64,000 nucleotides of DNA from Gracilaria domingensis (lineage: Eukaryota > Rhodophyta > Florideophyceae > Gracilariales > Gracilariaceae): the NCBI GenBank assembly GCA_022539475.1, contig VCMS01000305.1, forward strand, positions 1 through 64,000. The letters are read 5' to 3'. This document shows positions 1-10,796 of this stretch, piece by piece (position 1 is the stretch's first letter; each line of letters opens with the position of its first letter). Made by a program: the position numbers and the translations under genes. The notes under the pieces are model-generated. The model saw only the letters and a program-made list of their open reading frames with translations. It was not told where the DNA came from and ran no database searches.

Positions 1-225
1 AAATTTTTTTTACGTTCTTCATTATTCGCGTTCAGCAATGGCGCCGCAGAACCGTTTTGCAGCCTTAGAGTAAGGCGGTGGTGAAGCTCTCAAAGTTCTT
101 GGTGAATCGTGAATGAGCATGAAGCGTTCAAAGATGGTCTCCACTACTCGTGCATTATATGATGAGCGAAACGTAGGGGATGATTCGTGGCCTGGCACTG
201 ATTTGAGACCTCAACGGATTTTGTT
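1..225. other. Left flank of the first LTR element
   Basis: Host DNA up to the target-site duplication. A short ATG-initiated frame starts at 113 and runs into the LTR. With the element absent it would continue a few codons into the right flank and stop near 10840, giving about 53 residues, so it may be a tiny interrupted gene or chance. No other feature is seen. Confidence 0.4.
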
Positions 226-666
226 AACTGTGTGGCCCGTCAAACGGTACACGGACAGGTGTGCGTGTCTACACTCCTGCGTTGTGCCCAACGCAGCGGT
301 AATACAGAATATAGTTTAAAAATGCTTTATTATAGTTAATCCTATCTTAGGTTTAGTTAGTTTTCTACGCAGAATCTACCTTGCGTGTGGCCAGGAGGCG
401 CCGCACTACAAGCAGGGCGACATGAGATTGTCTACTTAAGTGGCAGAGAGCGCTCCAACGCTGACCACCCGACCTCATCGGCTGTCAATTGCCAAATTCG
501 TGGTCACCCACAGGAGGCGCCTGCGCTTGCGCAAATACACGTGCATTCCACGCTGTGTACTGCGTTGCGTAGGCGCCCCCTGTGGCGGCATATGCGCTTA
601 AAGTATCTACCACCTACGCCTCTTATAGGCTAGTACGGTAGATACAACGCATCCATTGGCCAAGCC

Positions 667-707
667 AACCGTACCGTCGATTCCCGCCTGGAATCGACGG
701 TGCGGTT
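667..707. repeat. Inverted repeat next to the LTR TATA box
   Basis: Perfect 12-bp arms (673-684 and 690-701, loop 685-689) with core ACCGTCGATTCC. With one mismatch the arms extend by six more base pairs outward to about 18 bp. The position just upstream of the TATA-like box is that of an operator for a dimeric DNA-binding protein. The same structure is at 9315-9355. Confidence 0.7.
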
Positions 708-710
708 GTG

Positions 711-718
711 CATAAAAG
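711..718 (+). promoter_or_regulatory. TATA-like box of the LTR promoter
   Basis: CATAAAAG sits nine bases after a strong inverted repeat and is followed by a leader of about 1.4 kb before the gag start. The same motif is at 9359-9366 in the 3' LTR. This is the best TATA candidate in the LTR; the start site itself is not mapped. Confidence 0.5.
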
Positions 719-1346
719 GGCCGGAGCAGTCGCCTCCGACTCAACTCCGGCCAGACCACTTCCCTTCGACGACCTTCCCCCCTACCCCACCACAACCTTC
801 CAACCTCTCTCCTTTTCCCTTTGTCGTCCTCAACCTTTCCTCATCCCCTACTTCTCTCTCTACTTCTCCCCTTGGCGGCCTGGTCTCACCGCCCTCCCTC
901 GCTCACTGCCACTCACACTGACCCTCTGTCTGGGCTCGTCCTGTGTGAGTAGGCAAAGCGTCTGCACCACCCTTCCATTGGGTTAGCCTTGTGCAGGCGT
1001 GACTCTGCCTTTCATTATCCGCTTTGTTTGGCCTTTCTTGTCTCTTTTGTTCCCTTCGTTGGTTTCTTTCGCTGTTGTTGGTCTATCTGCCATTCTGTCT
1101 TGCCTGAACTACCGTTGTTGTTGTCATCTTCGTTTTTTCCCCGTTTCTTGCTGTTTGGCGGCCTTCTGCTGCCTGCATCCGTTCTATTGCTTCCCGTTTC
1201 GGCCTTGGTCCCTGGTTTTGCTGGTTCTTTCGCGTTGCGATTCTGTTCCTCACATAGTGTTGCTTTGCACCTGTTGTTGCTAGACGCACTGTGTGATACA
1301 GCGTAAGGTTGTCCTTAACCTACGGCCCTGAGGCAATCGTTCAAGA

Positions 1347-1415
1347 GTAAGTTGTCTACAGCTACTCTTTTGGCATTTTGTGTGACTACTAACGTTTCGT
1401 TTGTTTCATATCAAG
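1347..1415 (+). other. Predicted 69-nt intron in the LTR leader
   Basis: Donor GTAAGT (1347-1352), perfect branch-point box TACTAAC (1387-1393), a T-rich stretch and acceptor AG (1414-1415), 22 nt after the branch A. All signals match the strict eukaryotic consensus, in a genome where host genes here show no introns. The same segment is at 9995-10063. Splicing has not been shown. Confidence 0.6.
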
Positions 1416-1846
1416 TGCCAAGGTCTATCGTTTCATCCAGCGAGTATTCGTCCGTGGTCGATCCGGACGAGCGTATAGAAGAAGTCCCCGATCCCGTTCC
1501 TCAGATAAAGAAGTCGGCTGTTCAGCCTCTTGACGGGCCACGCGAGCGCCACATCTTTCGTGTAGCCCACCAGAAGGAGAAGCGCCGTCGTAACCCCCCG
1601 CCACGTAAGCAAATCCTAAAGCGCTGCCGCGTCTGCGACATTAAGGTTCAGAGTCAACGCCAGCTTGAAGTTCACCAAGCAGGCCGACGCCATCGTAGAG
1701 CCGTACGTCGCGCCAACTACACCGAGCAGGACATCCACTGCGAGGTTTGTGACATCAAGTTCTCCGAAGCTCACGATCTGCGTGTGCACTACAGAAGCCG
1801 TCGCCATCGTGCGACCCTTAGGAAGAAGAACAATACTATCTATTAG
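1416..1846 (+). CDS. LTR-encoded double zinc-finger protein (5' LTR copy)
   Basis: A frame of about 143 residues wholly inside the LTR. It has an acidic N-terminal part (DERIEEVPDP), a very basic linker, and two zinc fingers of the U1/dsRNA-binding C2H2 kind (C-x2-C, a spacer of about 12 residues, H-x5-H), CRVCDIKVQ and CEVCDIKFS, each ending in a basic RRH segment. There is no in-frame ATG. A canonical-looking intron ends immediately upstream at 1415 (GTAAGT at 1347, TACTAAC at 1387, AG at 1414) and its removal would place the initiation codon at the junction. Finger proteins of this type bind RNA or DNA. Possible roles are control of the LTR promoter or handling of the element's RNA; both are inference. 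Conservation of the frame in both LTRs is expected from their youth and is not independent evidence. Confidence 0.6.
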
Positions 1847-2131
1847 AGCACAGGTCTCTCTTTTCATTGTCCAGTTGTGACACATTTCTATTCATATCTC
1901 ATTACATATATTATCCTTGTTTGTTCTTCTTTATCTTCTCGCCTATCGTTTGGTATCCCTCTTCTGTTCTTGTGTTCGTGCTTTGTTGTTTGGCTTCTGC
2001 CGCACTCTATCTACGTAAGCTTATATTTGGCTAGTGCTTCTTCGTCCGATTGGACTGGTACTCTACGAGAGCAAACTTTATTTTCATTGTTTTTGCCCCC
2101 TTTGGCTGTAACCGCCGGCGCCATCACAAAA

Positions 2132-3283
2132 ATGGCGTTTTCATGGTACTCTCGCCGAGGTGCCCTTGGCCCCGATACTATGGACACCTCGACGCCTCTC
2201 TTCGACGGATACAATTCCGATGTTCGTCGATTTCTCTTTTTCTTCGAGAACGTTGCCACCCGTGGAAAGCCTGATGAGGAGCGTTCCTCCGAAATCTTGG
2301 GCTTCCTAAGTGGTGACGCCTTCGATCATTATTATAATAATTTCTCTGTAGATGGCGTGCTCACCCCGAACGCGGCCAACTACATATCAGTTAAGAAGTC
2401 CCTGCTCGATCGCTTTGGCGCTGCTGAGGAACCCGAGGAGTATATCCGAGAAGCTGTGACTGCCCGTTTGGACTACGGTGATCTCCTTGGTTCCCTCCAG
2501 CGCATGGACGCTTGCTTCGACAAGGCCGAGTTCAACGCGAAGGCCAAGTTCGGCCTTCTCCGTAAAGCGGTTATGGAGTACGCAGACCTAGCTCAGTTTG
2601 TGATATTCCGCGGAGCAAGCGACTATAAGTCGTTGAAAGACCTCATCAAATCCTTTGTGGCCGGCAAAAAGGCCCTCGGAGCAGGTGGTTCACTGGCGTT
2701 TATGCCTCCTCCGAAGAAAGTGTTACAAAGGAGGCCCGTCGACCCTTCTGATAGGGATCCCACTGCAGACAAGGTGGATCAGCTAGCTAGTCAGCTTGCA
2801 GAACTCACTCTCTTGATGAAGAAGAAGTCAGGACCACCTCCGAAGGCTGATGGAGAGCAAGTTTGTGGCTACTGTCAGAAGCCTGGTCACTTTTCTACTC
2901 GCTGTCCACAGAATCCGCATCGCGATACGCGTTGTGGGGGCTGTGGAAAGATGGGACATTCCATCGCAACGTGTTGGAAGCGCCATTCGGAAAAGAAGGT
3001 CCGTTTCGATGCCGAAAATCAGAAAGAAATCCCGGAAGTTCCCAGACCCAACCAAGTTTCTGTAGTCACCGAGGATGACGTTCAGGATCGCGAGACTGTA
3101 GCGATGGCCAAACGAGCCGCTGATGGCGCCCCATTGCCAAAGCAGGCCCGCCTGGAACATCGGGTTGGTGTCAAGGAGCTTCTGAACCCAGCAAGCGACA
3201 CCCCATTTCGCTTGATTCGCTCAGCTACGCGTAATCGATCCGGGAAGCCTAAGAAGGCCTCCACAAAAGAAGCTCTCTGGTAA
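2132..3283 (+). CDS. gag: Gag of Ty3/gypsy element 1
   Basis: About 384 residues from the ATG at 2132 (MAFSWYSRRG), which lies in the last 12 bp of the LTR. The N-terminal two thirds resemble a retrotransposon capsid (helical, with FDGYNSDVRRFLFFFEN early on). Two CCHC zinc knuckles follow near 2863-2980: CGYCQKPGHFSTRC and CGGCGKMGHSIATC. The basic tail ends in a Lys/Ser/Ala stretch. The open frame continues upstream through LTR sequence as a hydrophobic run, which I take to be non-coding leader. Capsid and nucleocapsid functions follow from the family. Confidence 0.8.
   Translation: MAFSWYSRRGALGPDTMDTSTPLFDGYNSDVRRFLFFFENVATRGKPDEERSSEILGFLSGDAFDHYYNNFSVDGVLTPNAANYISVKKSLLDRFGAAEEPEEYIREAVTARLDYGDLLGSLQRMDACFDKAEFNAKAKFGLLRKAVMEYADLAQFVIFRGASDYKSLKDLIKSFVAGKKALGAGGSLAFMPPPKKVLQRRPVDPSDRDPTADKVDQLASQLAELTLLMKKKSGPPPKADGEQVCGYCQKPGHFSTRCPQNPHRDTRCGGCGKMGHSIATCWKRHSEKKVRFDAENQKEIPEVPRPNQVSVVTEDDVQDRETVAMAKRAADGAPLPKQARLEHRVGVKELLNPASDTPFRLIRSATRNRSGKPKKASTKEALW
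2144..2160 (+). promoter_or_regulatory. Candidate primer-binding site of element 1
   Basis: Directly after the LTR's terminal CA comes TGGTACTCTCGCCGAGG, which starts with the TGG expected to pair with a tRNA CCA end. It lies inside the gag reading frame, because the gag ATG is in the LTR. I could not name the tRNA. Confidence 0.5.
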
Positions 3284-3287
3284 GTCA

Positions 3288-6200
3288 ATGCTCCAGGAGC
3301 ACGCCGGAAAGTATAACGTAATGGAGGAGCTCGCGAATGCCCCCGACCGGGCTCACATTCGGTCAACTCTTCGCGGGGACGCCGATGCGGCCAAGAAAGA
3401 TCTGCGTCGAATCATCTCTGGCCGTTCAACGACCAGAAAGGTCAATGCGACCCAGGTCGAGCGTGAAAACTCTCGTCTTAAGGTTGTGCCTATTACAGTC
3501 TATGGGACCATGACCCAAGCCCTCTTGGACTCTGGCGCTGTCCCGAATCTAATGTCAGCAGAACTAGCGGACCATCTGCCTACTGACACCGAACCCCACT
3601 GAAAGGACGATTAAAGTAGCTGATGGCAATGTTGCCCGCATTCGTGGTACTCTAGAGGGCGTTCCTGTAAGGTTCGATGACCTCCGAGTATCCCTCGAGT
3701 TTCTTGTTATCGAGAAGCCCCCCTTCGATGTAATCATCGGGAACCCCACGCTAGAAAAGCTGCATGCCTGTATCGATCTTGGTACACAAGAAGTCACCAT
3801 GAGTTACAACAAGAAGCACGTCGTTATGACGGACTCGTAGCCCGATCGTCGCGGACGATTAGAAGCATTGGTCCCGTTGTCTCTGAGACATTATAGCGAA
3901 GGATTTCTGACGGTCAGGACTCTGATGCTATCCCGTCTGATCTCCTGAATGAGTGAGTCGGCAGGACTTTGGCTTAACCTACCCGCCGTCTTGTCCTAAT
4001 ATCTATCTCAGACATCCTCACTGATGAGTGACGCACGAACTAATGACCTATGCGAGTACAGTGGAATATAACGTCCGTTACTCGCGCAGGAATCCCCAAC
4101 GCCGATTCCCCCAGAGGTAAGAAGGAGGATCTTGAGCCCTTCAGATGAACTAACGTTGAAACCGCTTAAGGATAAGATCCCCGTTCTCAACAAATATTAT
4201 AAAAATGCTGAGATTGTCCTCCTCTATCAACTCGATAATGTCAAGTGCTAGCCGCACTTCAGACCGGCCCTGAATCTTCGAAGGTTGACCCTCGATGGAG
4301 TCAACATACATAGCCTGCCGCCTACGCGCGACCCCGACATTTCCACCGAGAGTAACGACGAATCAGGACCGATCATCTCCACAGAGCATTCCGTGTCGAC
4401 AACGATCACACACGGCCCTGAACTGTCAAACAATCTGGGCCACTCTCGGAACACTAAATCTATATAGAACAAGAGACGCGCCAGTCACCCACTAGGTAAC
4501 CGCCCGAACACTCTCTCTATAAACATATTCTACCATCCATAAGGATCGCTGTCTGTACCGCGCGGACGCGTGGGACGTAACGCGTACCACCAGTAACCTC
4601 AGGGCTTGAGGCAAATATGGCGTCTAGGTTGCCGGATGTACGTGCGACAGAGAGCAATGTCCCACCAAATTCCCATCCCAGAGGTGTATGGACTGCGTAG
4701 ACGTTCTCAGGGTCGGGGTGTTAGCTGAGTAATCCAGTAGCCGCAGGTCTGGACTCCCTATCGCTGCCGTCAGAGTCTCATCCCACGACTGATCTACTCA
4801 AGTATCTCGATGTGCTGAGCGAGATCGCACGATTCGAGTAAGGACGCGTGAGCGAAGAAGAATAGTTGCAGGACTCTCAAGATCCTGCGCCGTGTCGGAG
4901 AAAGTGTGCGTGCACTCGCAAGATGTCCGCTCACACCTTCAGTGAGCGTGTTCTACTGGTGTATACCAGAGAACAGTAGACAGCCAGAAGATAATGACCG
5001 CGATGATCGTGAGTGTCCTCAAGTATTGGCCTCGACCCAGTAGGTCTAATAAACGCCGATGGGCGCACACGCTCGAAAATATTGTCGGACAGTGAAGTCC
5101 GGCCTCCTGACGATGGGCCCGTAGGTGAAAGCCCGGCGGAGTTCCCAGACGGTAGTGACGATGAGGACGACTCCTCACCGGAGGAAGTAGACCTCATTGG
5201 CTCACCACTCTACCGCGACTCTGACCTTACCATCCCGATCAGAGACGAAGTAGTTCTGCTTCCTTTAGCCGAAGGACAGTCAGTTACTGACTTCTTGGAC
5301 GTGCGGGTTCAATTGCGACATCCAGTACCGTCACCCGCGCGTCCCCCTCATCTAGAAGCACAGAACTTACCGCTCAACCGCGTAGGAATGCTGGAGGACG
5401 ACGACTCCGGCGGTTATGTCATAGCATTTGAAGAAGAACTACCTCCGGACGAAATCGACGCCCGGACCCCGGGAGATGATGAACATTCACAAGACCCAAG
5501 CCGCGACGAAGAAGTTGTGGCCGAGCCTACGTGCCAGCGCAAGACATTGAGTATTCTCTGCAAGATCCAATTGCGCAAGATTCACTCGGTCGCACGCTCG
5601 ACCGACGTGATTACCCCCCCCACACCAACAAGGAGGAGGTGATTCTAGAACGGATCTCTCATCTCCCAAGGGATAGACGGGTGGACCTCCTCGCTGTTCT
5701 GGATAACTTGAATGTCATAGCATGGTCCTTGTATGATCTTAGGCCCTCTGACGTGCCGGTAACGCACAGGTTTGACCTCAGTGTCGAGACCCCAATTCAT
5801 TCGAAGGTCCGAAGGCTACCCCCAAAGCATGACGACGTTGTTCGGAAAGAGGTCGACAAAATGTTGTCCGCCGGGATCATCAAGCCGTCCACCTCTCCTT
5901 GGTCCTTCCCAGTTGTCATCGCACATAAGAAGGATGGAAAGCCCCGGTTCTGTGTCGACTATCGGGGTCTGAACCAGGTCATGACGCCCGACAGGTGGCC
6001 CCTGCCAAACATGGAACAGATTTTGACGATTTGGGTGGTTGTTCGTTCTTCACGACCCTAGACCTTTTCTCCGGATACTGGCAGGTGCGCATGGCCCCTG
6101 ACTGCAAAGAAATGACGACTTTCGTTTGTCGTCAGGGAACCTTCCAGTTTGAAGTCATGCCTTTTGGTCTCATGAATGCCCCAGCCACGTTTCAAAGAAT

Positions 6201-8562
6201 GATGGACGCGGTCCTTCATGGGGTGGAGTTTGCTCGCGTCTATATAGACGACGTTGTCATCTTCTCGAGAAGCCTGGAAGAACATTTGTACCACCTAACC
6301 AGGGTGCTCGAGATCCTTGCAAGTCATGGTCTGAAGATAAAAATATCCAAATGTGATTTTGCACAACCCCGTATCAAACTGCTTGGTCACGTCATCAACA
6401 AGGAAGGCACTTCGGTTGATCAAGACAAGATCGACGTCATCCAAAAGGCCCCCGAACCATCGACGGTAACCGAGCTCCGAAGTTTTCTCGGTCTAGCCAG
6501 TTATTATCGAAGGTTCATAAAGGATTTCGCAGATACGTCAGCAGTATTGCATGCTGCCACTACAGGGAAGGGAAAGCTGAATTTCACCAATGAGATGAAG
6601 ACAGCGTTAATGATCTAAAGGGAAAGTTAGTATCCCCGCCGGTCTTAGCATTTCCGACTTTGAGAAGCCTTTTAGAGTTGAAACCGATGCTTCTTCAGTC
6701 GCGCTTGGTGCCGTTCTGTCACAAAAGAAAGAGGACGGAATGTATCACCCAATTCAATTTGCCAGTCGCACGCTTAATGCCGCCGAGCGAAAGTATTCTA
6801 CTTGCGAGAAAGAGGCCCTAGCCGTGGTCTTTGCCTTGAAGAAGTTTCGCATGTATCTACTCGGAGGTCTCCCCTTTGAGCTTGTTACGGACCACCAAGC
6901 TCTGAAGTATGCATTCCAAAAGAAGGACATTCACGGGCGCCTAGCCCGATGGATGGACCTGCTAGCGGAATACGAGTTCGTTATAGTCTATAGATCTGGC
7001 GATAAGAATCGGGCTGCCGACTATCTCTCTCGCTTTGCCGTTGGGGATCCACCGGAGCCGGATGATGACGTGTCTGTTGTACTGAATGCAACGGACGAGG
7101 TCTATGACTTGGAGCCCTTCTGCGCGCACATCAAGTTGTACCTTGCCGCCTTTTCTTTTCCTGAAGAAGACCCTAAGATCCGCGCTTTGGTTAAGAGGAA
7201 TGCGAAGAAGTTCTTCCTTTGGGAAGGTCTTCTCTATCGCCGTACCAAGAAAGGATTAAGAGTGGTACCCTCTGTAAGCGAGCGCCGTGGCATCCTCTCA
7301 TCCTTTCATGATGACATAGGACATTGGACTTGGAGGCTACTAAGGATCTGGTCCAGTTCCGATTCTGGTGGCCTGGAATGTACCCCGACATCGTTTCATA
7401 TGTTCGCAGTTGTGAGGGGTGTCAGTTCACAACACCCCTGCTTAAGTACCGGCCAGGACAAAGAGCCCCATTGACTGGCCTATTTCATACATTCTCTGTG
7501 GACTTCGCCGGTCCTCTTCCGGCTACCAAGAATGGCAACCGTTTTGCTCTGATTGGTGTAGAACACATAACAGGATGGCCTATTGCCGCGGCCTACGGTA
7601 ATCAGACCTCTACCACCGTCATTCACTTTGTTCGATCTCAGATCGTTTCCCCGTTTGGTCCCCCGCTGACGATCGTGTCCGACAACTTCAGTTCCTTCAA
7701 AGCCAAGGCAGTCGAGGCATACATGGAAAGTAAGAAGATATCCCTCAAGCCCACCATGGCCTATGCCCCTATGTCTAATGGCCGTGCTGAAAGAATGGTT
7801 GGAACCATCAAGAAATCGATTGCCAAGACAATCTTCAATAAGGGACAAGAATGGGATGAAGCCCTCGAGCAAATACTTTACGGATACAGGAGGCGCCGGC
7901 TGGGTGGCGGGTTTTCTCCTTTTGAGCTCATGTATGGCACAGTCCCGCGGATGAGCTCAGACGACCTACCCCCGCTCATCGTAGATCCAACCCCCACTAA
8001 TCGTCATCATGAACTACTTGCAAATTCCGCAGGCAGAGCTTCCAGAGTTCTATCTCAACCCAATCGACAAGACGACCCCAAGTCCGGGCACCGGTTCAAC
8101 GTCGGTGATGAGGTCTTGGTGATACATGGGAAGGCTCTGAATCCCAACGTGAAATGGCCTGCCTTTCAGTCAAAATTCTACGGACCCTGTAAGGTGGTTA
8201 AGGCCAGGCACCCCCGATATGTCCTAGTGTCCCCTCATAATCGCTACACTAGAGAAGGGGTCCACGCCCGCCGGCTCAAGCGGTATCATCGCCGACCAGT
8301 TCATCTGCAGGACGAGGTGGTAGCCACTATTACGGAAGGCGAAGACACCCCTGTCCCATATCCCACTCAGATCACTGTAATGCCACTCCGCGTTGACTAC
8401 AATATCCTCACTGCACCCCACCTCTCGTGTCACTTTATCATTGGAGGGAAAAGCATACATTCATGGCTTAGCCCTTTGAACGTCTCTATCCCAGAGGTGG
8501 AAAGGGTTACCTGGACGCTGACGCATGCCTCGCCCTGTTCTCAATCTCGGGCCCGTTCTTGA
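3288..8562 (+). pseudogene. pol: Broken pol of Ty3/gypsy element 1
   Basis: Domains in order: aspartic protease near 3.5 kb (LLDSGA), an acidic linker around 5.0-5.6 kb, reverse transcriptase about 5.7-6.6 kb (YIDDVVIFS active-site box, VDYRGLNQV), RNase H about 6.7-7.0 kb (TDHQALKYA), zinc-binding and DDE integrase core about 7.3-8.0 kb, and a C-terminal integrase tail to 8562. No chromodomain is seen. The region is interrupted several times, and the stretch between protease and reverse transcriptase is poorly coding, so the copy is treated as a fossil. The motifs place it in Ty3/gypsy. Confidence 0.85.
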
Positions 8563-8878
8563 GTCGTAGAGGAGGATCTATCTTAAGAACATTATTTCGA
8601 CGTGTGCACCAGAACTACGGCAGCAATATCGAGCCAGAATTCGCGGTATATCTTTACCACCATGCAGTCTCCTTGCATGGGCATCTCCCAGAATCGCAAT
8701 TCTACATACAAGAGACTCAGGACCATATTTCGCACTATGCTCGCACAGGAATCGCTCGGATACTCAGCTACACCCCCGACCCAGAGAAGCTAGCAGTACC
8801 CTTTCTCTTCCACTACACCACCGAGAATTAGCCCAGTACTTACGACGCCCGGCGTAGCGTCGTTTGGGTTTGGTGGTG

Positions 8879-10791
8879 TGTGGCCCGTCAAACGGTACAC
8901 GGACAGGTGTGCGTGTCTACACTCCTGCGTTGTGCCCAACGCAGCGGTAATACAGAATATAGTTTAAAAATGCTTTATTATAGTTAATCCTATCTTAGGT
9001 TTAGTTAGTTTTCTACGCAGAATCTACCTTGCGTGTGGCCAGGAGGCGCCGCACTACAAGCAGGGCGACATGAGATTGTCTACTTAAGTGGCAGAGAGCG
9101 CTCCAACGCTGACCACCCGACCTCATCGGCTGTCAATTGCCAAATTCGTGGTCACCCACAGGAGGCGCCTGCGCTTGCGCAAATACACGTGCATTCCACG
9201 CTGTGTACTGCGTTGCGTAGGCGCCCCCTGTGGCGGCATATGCGCTTAAAGTATCTACCACCTACGCCTCTTATAGGCTAGTACGGTAGATACAACGCAT
9301 CCATTGGCCAAGCCAACCGTACCGTCGATTCCCGCCTGGAATCGACGGTGCGGTTGTGCATAAAAGGGCCGGAGCAGTCGCCTCCGACTCAACTCCGGCC
9401 AGACCACTTCCCTTCGACGACCTTCCCCCCTACCCCACCACAACCTTCCAACCTCTCTCCTTTTCCCTTTGTCGTCCTCAACCTTTCCTCATCCCCTACT
9501 TCTCTCTCTACTTCTCCCCTTGGCGGCCTGGTCTCACCGCCCTCCCTCGCTCACTGCCACTCACACTGACCCTCTGTCTGGGCTCGTCCTGTGTGAGTAG
9601 GCAAAGCGTCTGCACCACCCTTCCATTGGGTTAGCCTTGTGCAGGCGTGACTCTGCCTTTCATTATCCGCTTTGTTTGGCCTTTCTTGTCTCTTTTGTTC
9701 CCTTCGTTGGTTTCTTTCGCTGTTGTTGGTCTATCTGCCATTCTGTCTTGCCTGAACTACCGTTGTTGTTGTCATCTTCGTTTTTTCCCCGTTTCTTGCT
9801 GTTTGGCGGCCTTCTGCTGCCTGCATCCGTTCTATTGCTTCCCGTTTCGGCCTTGGTCCCTGGTTTTGCTGGTTCTTTCGCGTTGCGATTCTGTTCCTCA
9901 CATAGTGTTGCTTTGCACCTGTTGTTGCTAGACGCACTGTGTGATACAGCGTAAGGTTGTCCTTAACCTACGGCCCTGAGGCAATCGTTCAAGAGTAAGT
10001 TGTCTACAGCTACTCTTTTGGCATTTTGTGTGACTACTAACGTTTCGTTTGTTTCACATCAAGTGCCAAGGTCTATCGTTTCATCCAGCGAGTATTCGTC
10101 CGTGGTCGATCCGGACGAGCGTATAGAAGAAGTCCCCGATCCCGTTCCTCAGATAAAGAAGTCGGCTGTTCAGCCTCTTGACGGGCCACGCGAGCGCCAC
10201 ATCTTTCGTGTAGCCCACCAGAAGGAGAAGCGCCGTCGTAACCCCCCGCCACGTAAGCAAATCCTAAAGCGCTGCCGCGTCTGCGACATTAAGGTTCAGA
10301 GTCAACGCCAGCTTGAAGTTCACCAAGCAGGCCGACGCCATCGTAGAGCCGTACGTCGCGCCAACTACACCGAGCAGGACATCCACTGCGAGGTTTGTGA
10401 CATCAAGTTCTCCGAAGCTCACGATCTGCGTGTGCACTACAGAAGCCGTCGCCATCGTGCGACCCTTAGGAAGAAGAACAATACTATCTATTAGAGCACA
10501 GGTCTCTCTTTTCATTGTCCAGTTGTGACACATTTCTATTCATATCTCATTACATATATTATCCTTGTTTGTTCTTCTTTATCTTCTCGCCTATCGTTTG
10601 GTATCCCTCTTCTGTTCTTGTGTTCGTGCTTTGTTGTTTGGCTTCTGCTGCACTCTATCTACGTAAGCTTATATTTGGCTAGTGCTTCTTCGTCCGATTG
10701 GACTGGTACTCTACGAGAGCAAACTTTATTTTCATTGTTTTTGCCCCCTTTGGCTGTAACCGCCGGCGCCATCACAAAAATGGCGTTTTCA
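8879..10791 (+). repeat. 3' LTR of element 1
   Basis: Copy of 231-2143 at a constant offset of 8648 with no length change. Differences noticed are a T/C near 1410/10058 and a C/T near 2001/10649. It carries the same promoter motifs, intron signals and zinc-finger ORF, so it could drive transcription into the gene starting at 11269, 478 bp downstream. Confidence 0.95.
10064..10494 (+). CDS. LTR-encoded double zinc-finger protein (3' LTR copy)
   Basis: Identical frame to the one in the 5' LTR, with the same intron-like segment just before it at 9995-10063 (GTAAGT, TACTAAC, AG). In this copy no gag follows, so a transcript starting in the 3' LTR could make the finger protein alone. One amino-acid difference from the other LTR lies upstream of the predicted exon, in intron sequence. 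If the ORF is real, every solo LTR of this family would be a small zinc-finger gene. Confidence 0.55.
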
Positions 10792-10796
10792 AACTG

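Larger units (their letters stand above)
231..2143 (+). repeat. 5' LTR of element 1
   Basis: Exact left edge is the TG at 231 and right edge the CA at 2142-2143, fixed by comparison with the 3' copy. It contains a TATA-like CATAAAAG at 711-718, an inverted repeat just upstream (667-707 overall), a very pyrimidine-rich stretch at about 740-1280, an intron-like segment at 1347-1415 and a zinc-finger ORF to 1846. The gag ATG (2132) lies inside its last 12 bp, which is unusual. Confidence 0.95.
226..10796 (+). mobile_element. Ty3/gypsy LTR retrotransposon 1 with 5-bp target duplication
   Basis: Two direct LTRs of 1913 bp (231-2143, 8879-10791; constant offset 8648) begin TG and end CA and are flanked by AACTG at 226-230 and 10792-10796. 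The interior reads gag with two CCHC knuckles, then an aspartic protease, reverse transcriptase, RNase H and integrase, the Ty3/gypsy order. By eye I find only about two differences between the LTRs, so the insertion is recent. The gag frame looks whole; pol is broken in several places (roughly five or more) and the stretch between protease and reverse transcriptase has little coding character. A young insertion with an old-looking interior suggests movement with help from a relative. I saw no convincing purine-rich tract before the 3' LTR, where the flank is G/T-rich. Confidence 0.95.

Noticed and set aside
700-1306. Several overlapping Pro/Leu/Ser-rich frames in the LTR
   Set aside because: They come from a strong pyrimidine bias in the leader; no motif and several competing frames.
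1877-2131. Hydrophobic N-terminal extension of the gag frame
   Set aside because: It is T-rich LTR leader sequence that happens to be open; the gag-like protein starts at the ATG at 2132.
8841-8878. Polypurine tract before the 3' LTR of element 1
   Set aside because: The stretch is G/T-rich with a small GC palindrome, not purine-only, so I did not annotate it.
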